From: Mesorhizobium sp. SOD10
Lineage (GTDB): Bacteria; Pseudomonadota; Alphaproteobacteria; Rhizobiales; Rhizobiaceae
Length of the DNA stretch: 64,000 nucleotides
Reading direction: 5' to 3'
Assembly (NCBI GenBank): GCA_000824805.1
Contig: CCNA01000007.1
Coordinates: 1-64,000 of the forward strand
The notes beneath the pieces are model-generated. The model ran no database searches. It was not told the DNA's origin and worked only from the letters and a program-made list of their open reading frames with translations. Shown here piece by piece: positions 63,869 through 64,000 of this stretch (its first letter is position 1; every line of letters begins with the position of its first letter). The translations under genes were made by a program, and so were the position numbers.

Positions 63869-64000
63869 CTAGGCGGAAAACCTGCTTGCCTGATCCTCCA
63901 GGCTCTCGGTGATCTTGGCCGCTGTCTCGCGCAGAAGTGCGAGCTTCTTGTCCAACGGCTGACTCTTGAACCGCTCCAGTGTCTGGGTAATGGAAAGAGA
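63869..64000 (-). CDS. C-terminus of a probable IclR-family regulator (runs off the window)
   Basis: The last 43 codons before a TAG at 63869-63871 are visible. They contain LDKKLALLRETAAKITESL, a helix resembling the end of IclR-type effector domains. Only the C-terminus is in the window, so the family call is tentative. It is transcribed toward the small membrane protein and NHL genes and could regulate them. Confidence 0.45.
   Translation of the reverse strand, partial: SLSITQTLERFKSQPLDKKLALLRETAAKITESLEDQASRFSA

Overview
The window looks like an accessory, mostly catabolic segment of an alphaproteobacterial (Rhizobiales) genome. The reasons are a NodD-class LysR regulator with nod-box-like sites, a PccR-PccB-PccA-Mcm propionyl-CoA module, many solute-binding-protein transporters and several small operons packed with ATGA start/stop overlaps. 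I see no rRNA, tRNA, CRISPR array, transposase or phage gene.

Layout. 1-772: a CadD-type transporter gene interrupted by an in-frame stop. 1217-6793: a nodD-like regulator facing two nod-box-like elements, then a small RTX calcium-binding protein resembling NodO, then a type I secretion ATPase and membrane-fusion protein. This is the most striking part of the window: it looks like a flavonoid-regulated NodO-type secretion locus with its own exporter. 7121-7212: a TPP riboswitch with no recognisable gene behind it. 7506-13033 (minus strand): cupin, MaoC/FAS1-like dehydratase, TPP-dependent decarboxylase-like enzyme, class III CoA-transferase and AcuI-type reductase. 13382-19512 (plus strand): an SDR, a ribose-type ABC transporter and a GntR/FCD regulator; a GATTGTGGA-like motif recurs in the control regions of this divergent pair of operons. 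19667-27251 (minus): a Liv-type ABC transporter led by an FAH-family hydrolase, an extradiol-type VOC dioxygenase and an SDR, probably uptake and meta-cleavage of an aromatic compound.

28066-35597: pccR facing pccB, a 59-codon ORF, pccA and methylmalonyl-CoA mutase. Their G+C is visibly higher than in the surrounding genes. They convert propionyl-CoA to succinyl-CoA and would take the C3 products of the beta-oxidation-like operons. 36543-42113 (minus): 2Fe-2S, FAD and molybdopterin subunits of an aldehyde oxidoreductase plus a GMC alcohol oxidoreductase, all joined by 4-bp overlaps. 42478-45366 (minus): SDR, aldehyde dehydrogenase, cupin. 45674-47149: a DHA2-type drug exporter.

47291-51459 (minus): CoA-transferase, two paired acyl-CoA dehydrogenases and an enoyl-CoA hydratase, behind nested palindromes. 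52055-57895: FAH hydrolase and a second sugar-type ABC transporter, with a divergent GntR regulator. 58075-60916: thiolase and aldehyde dehydrogenase behind a perfect inverted repeat. 61187-63469: SnoaL-like protein, NHL-repeat beta-propeller and a 52-aa membrane protein. The right edge holds the C-terminus of a probable IclR-type regulator. Overall the window is a set of independently regulated import-and-oxidise cassettes, feeding CoA thioesters toward the methylmalonyl-CoA route, next to a nodulation-type secretion locus. Functional assignments rest on motif reading only; no database search was run.
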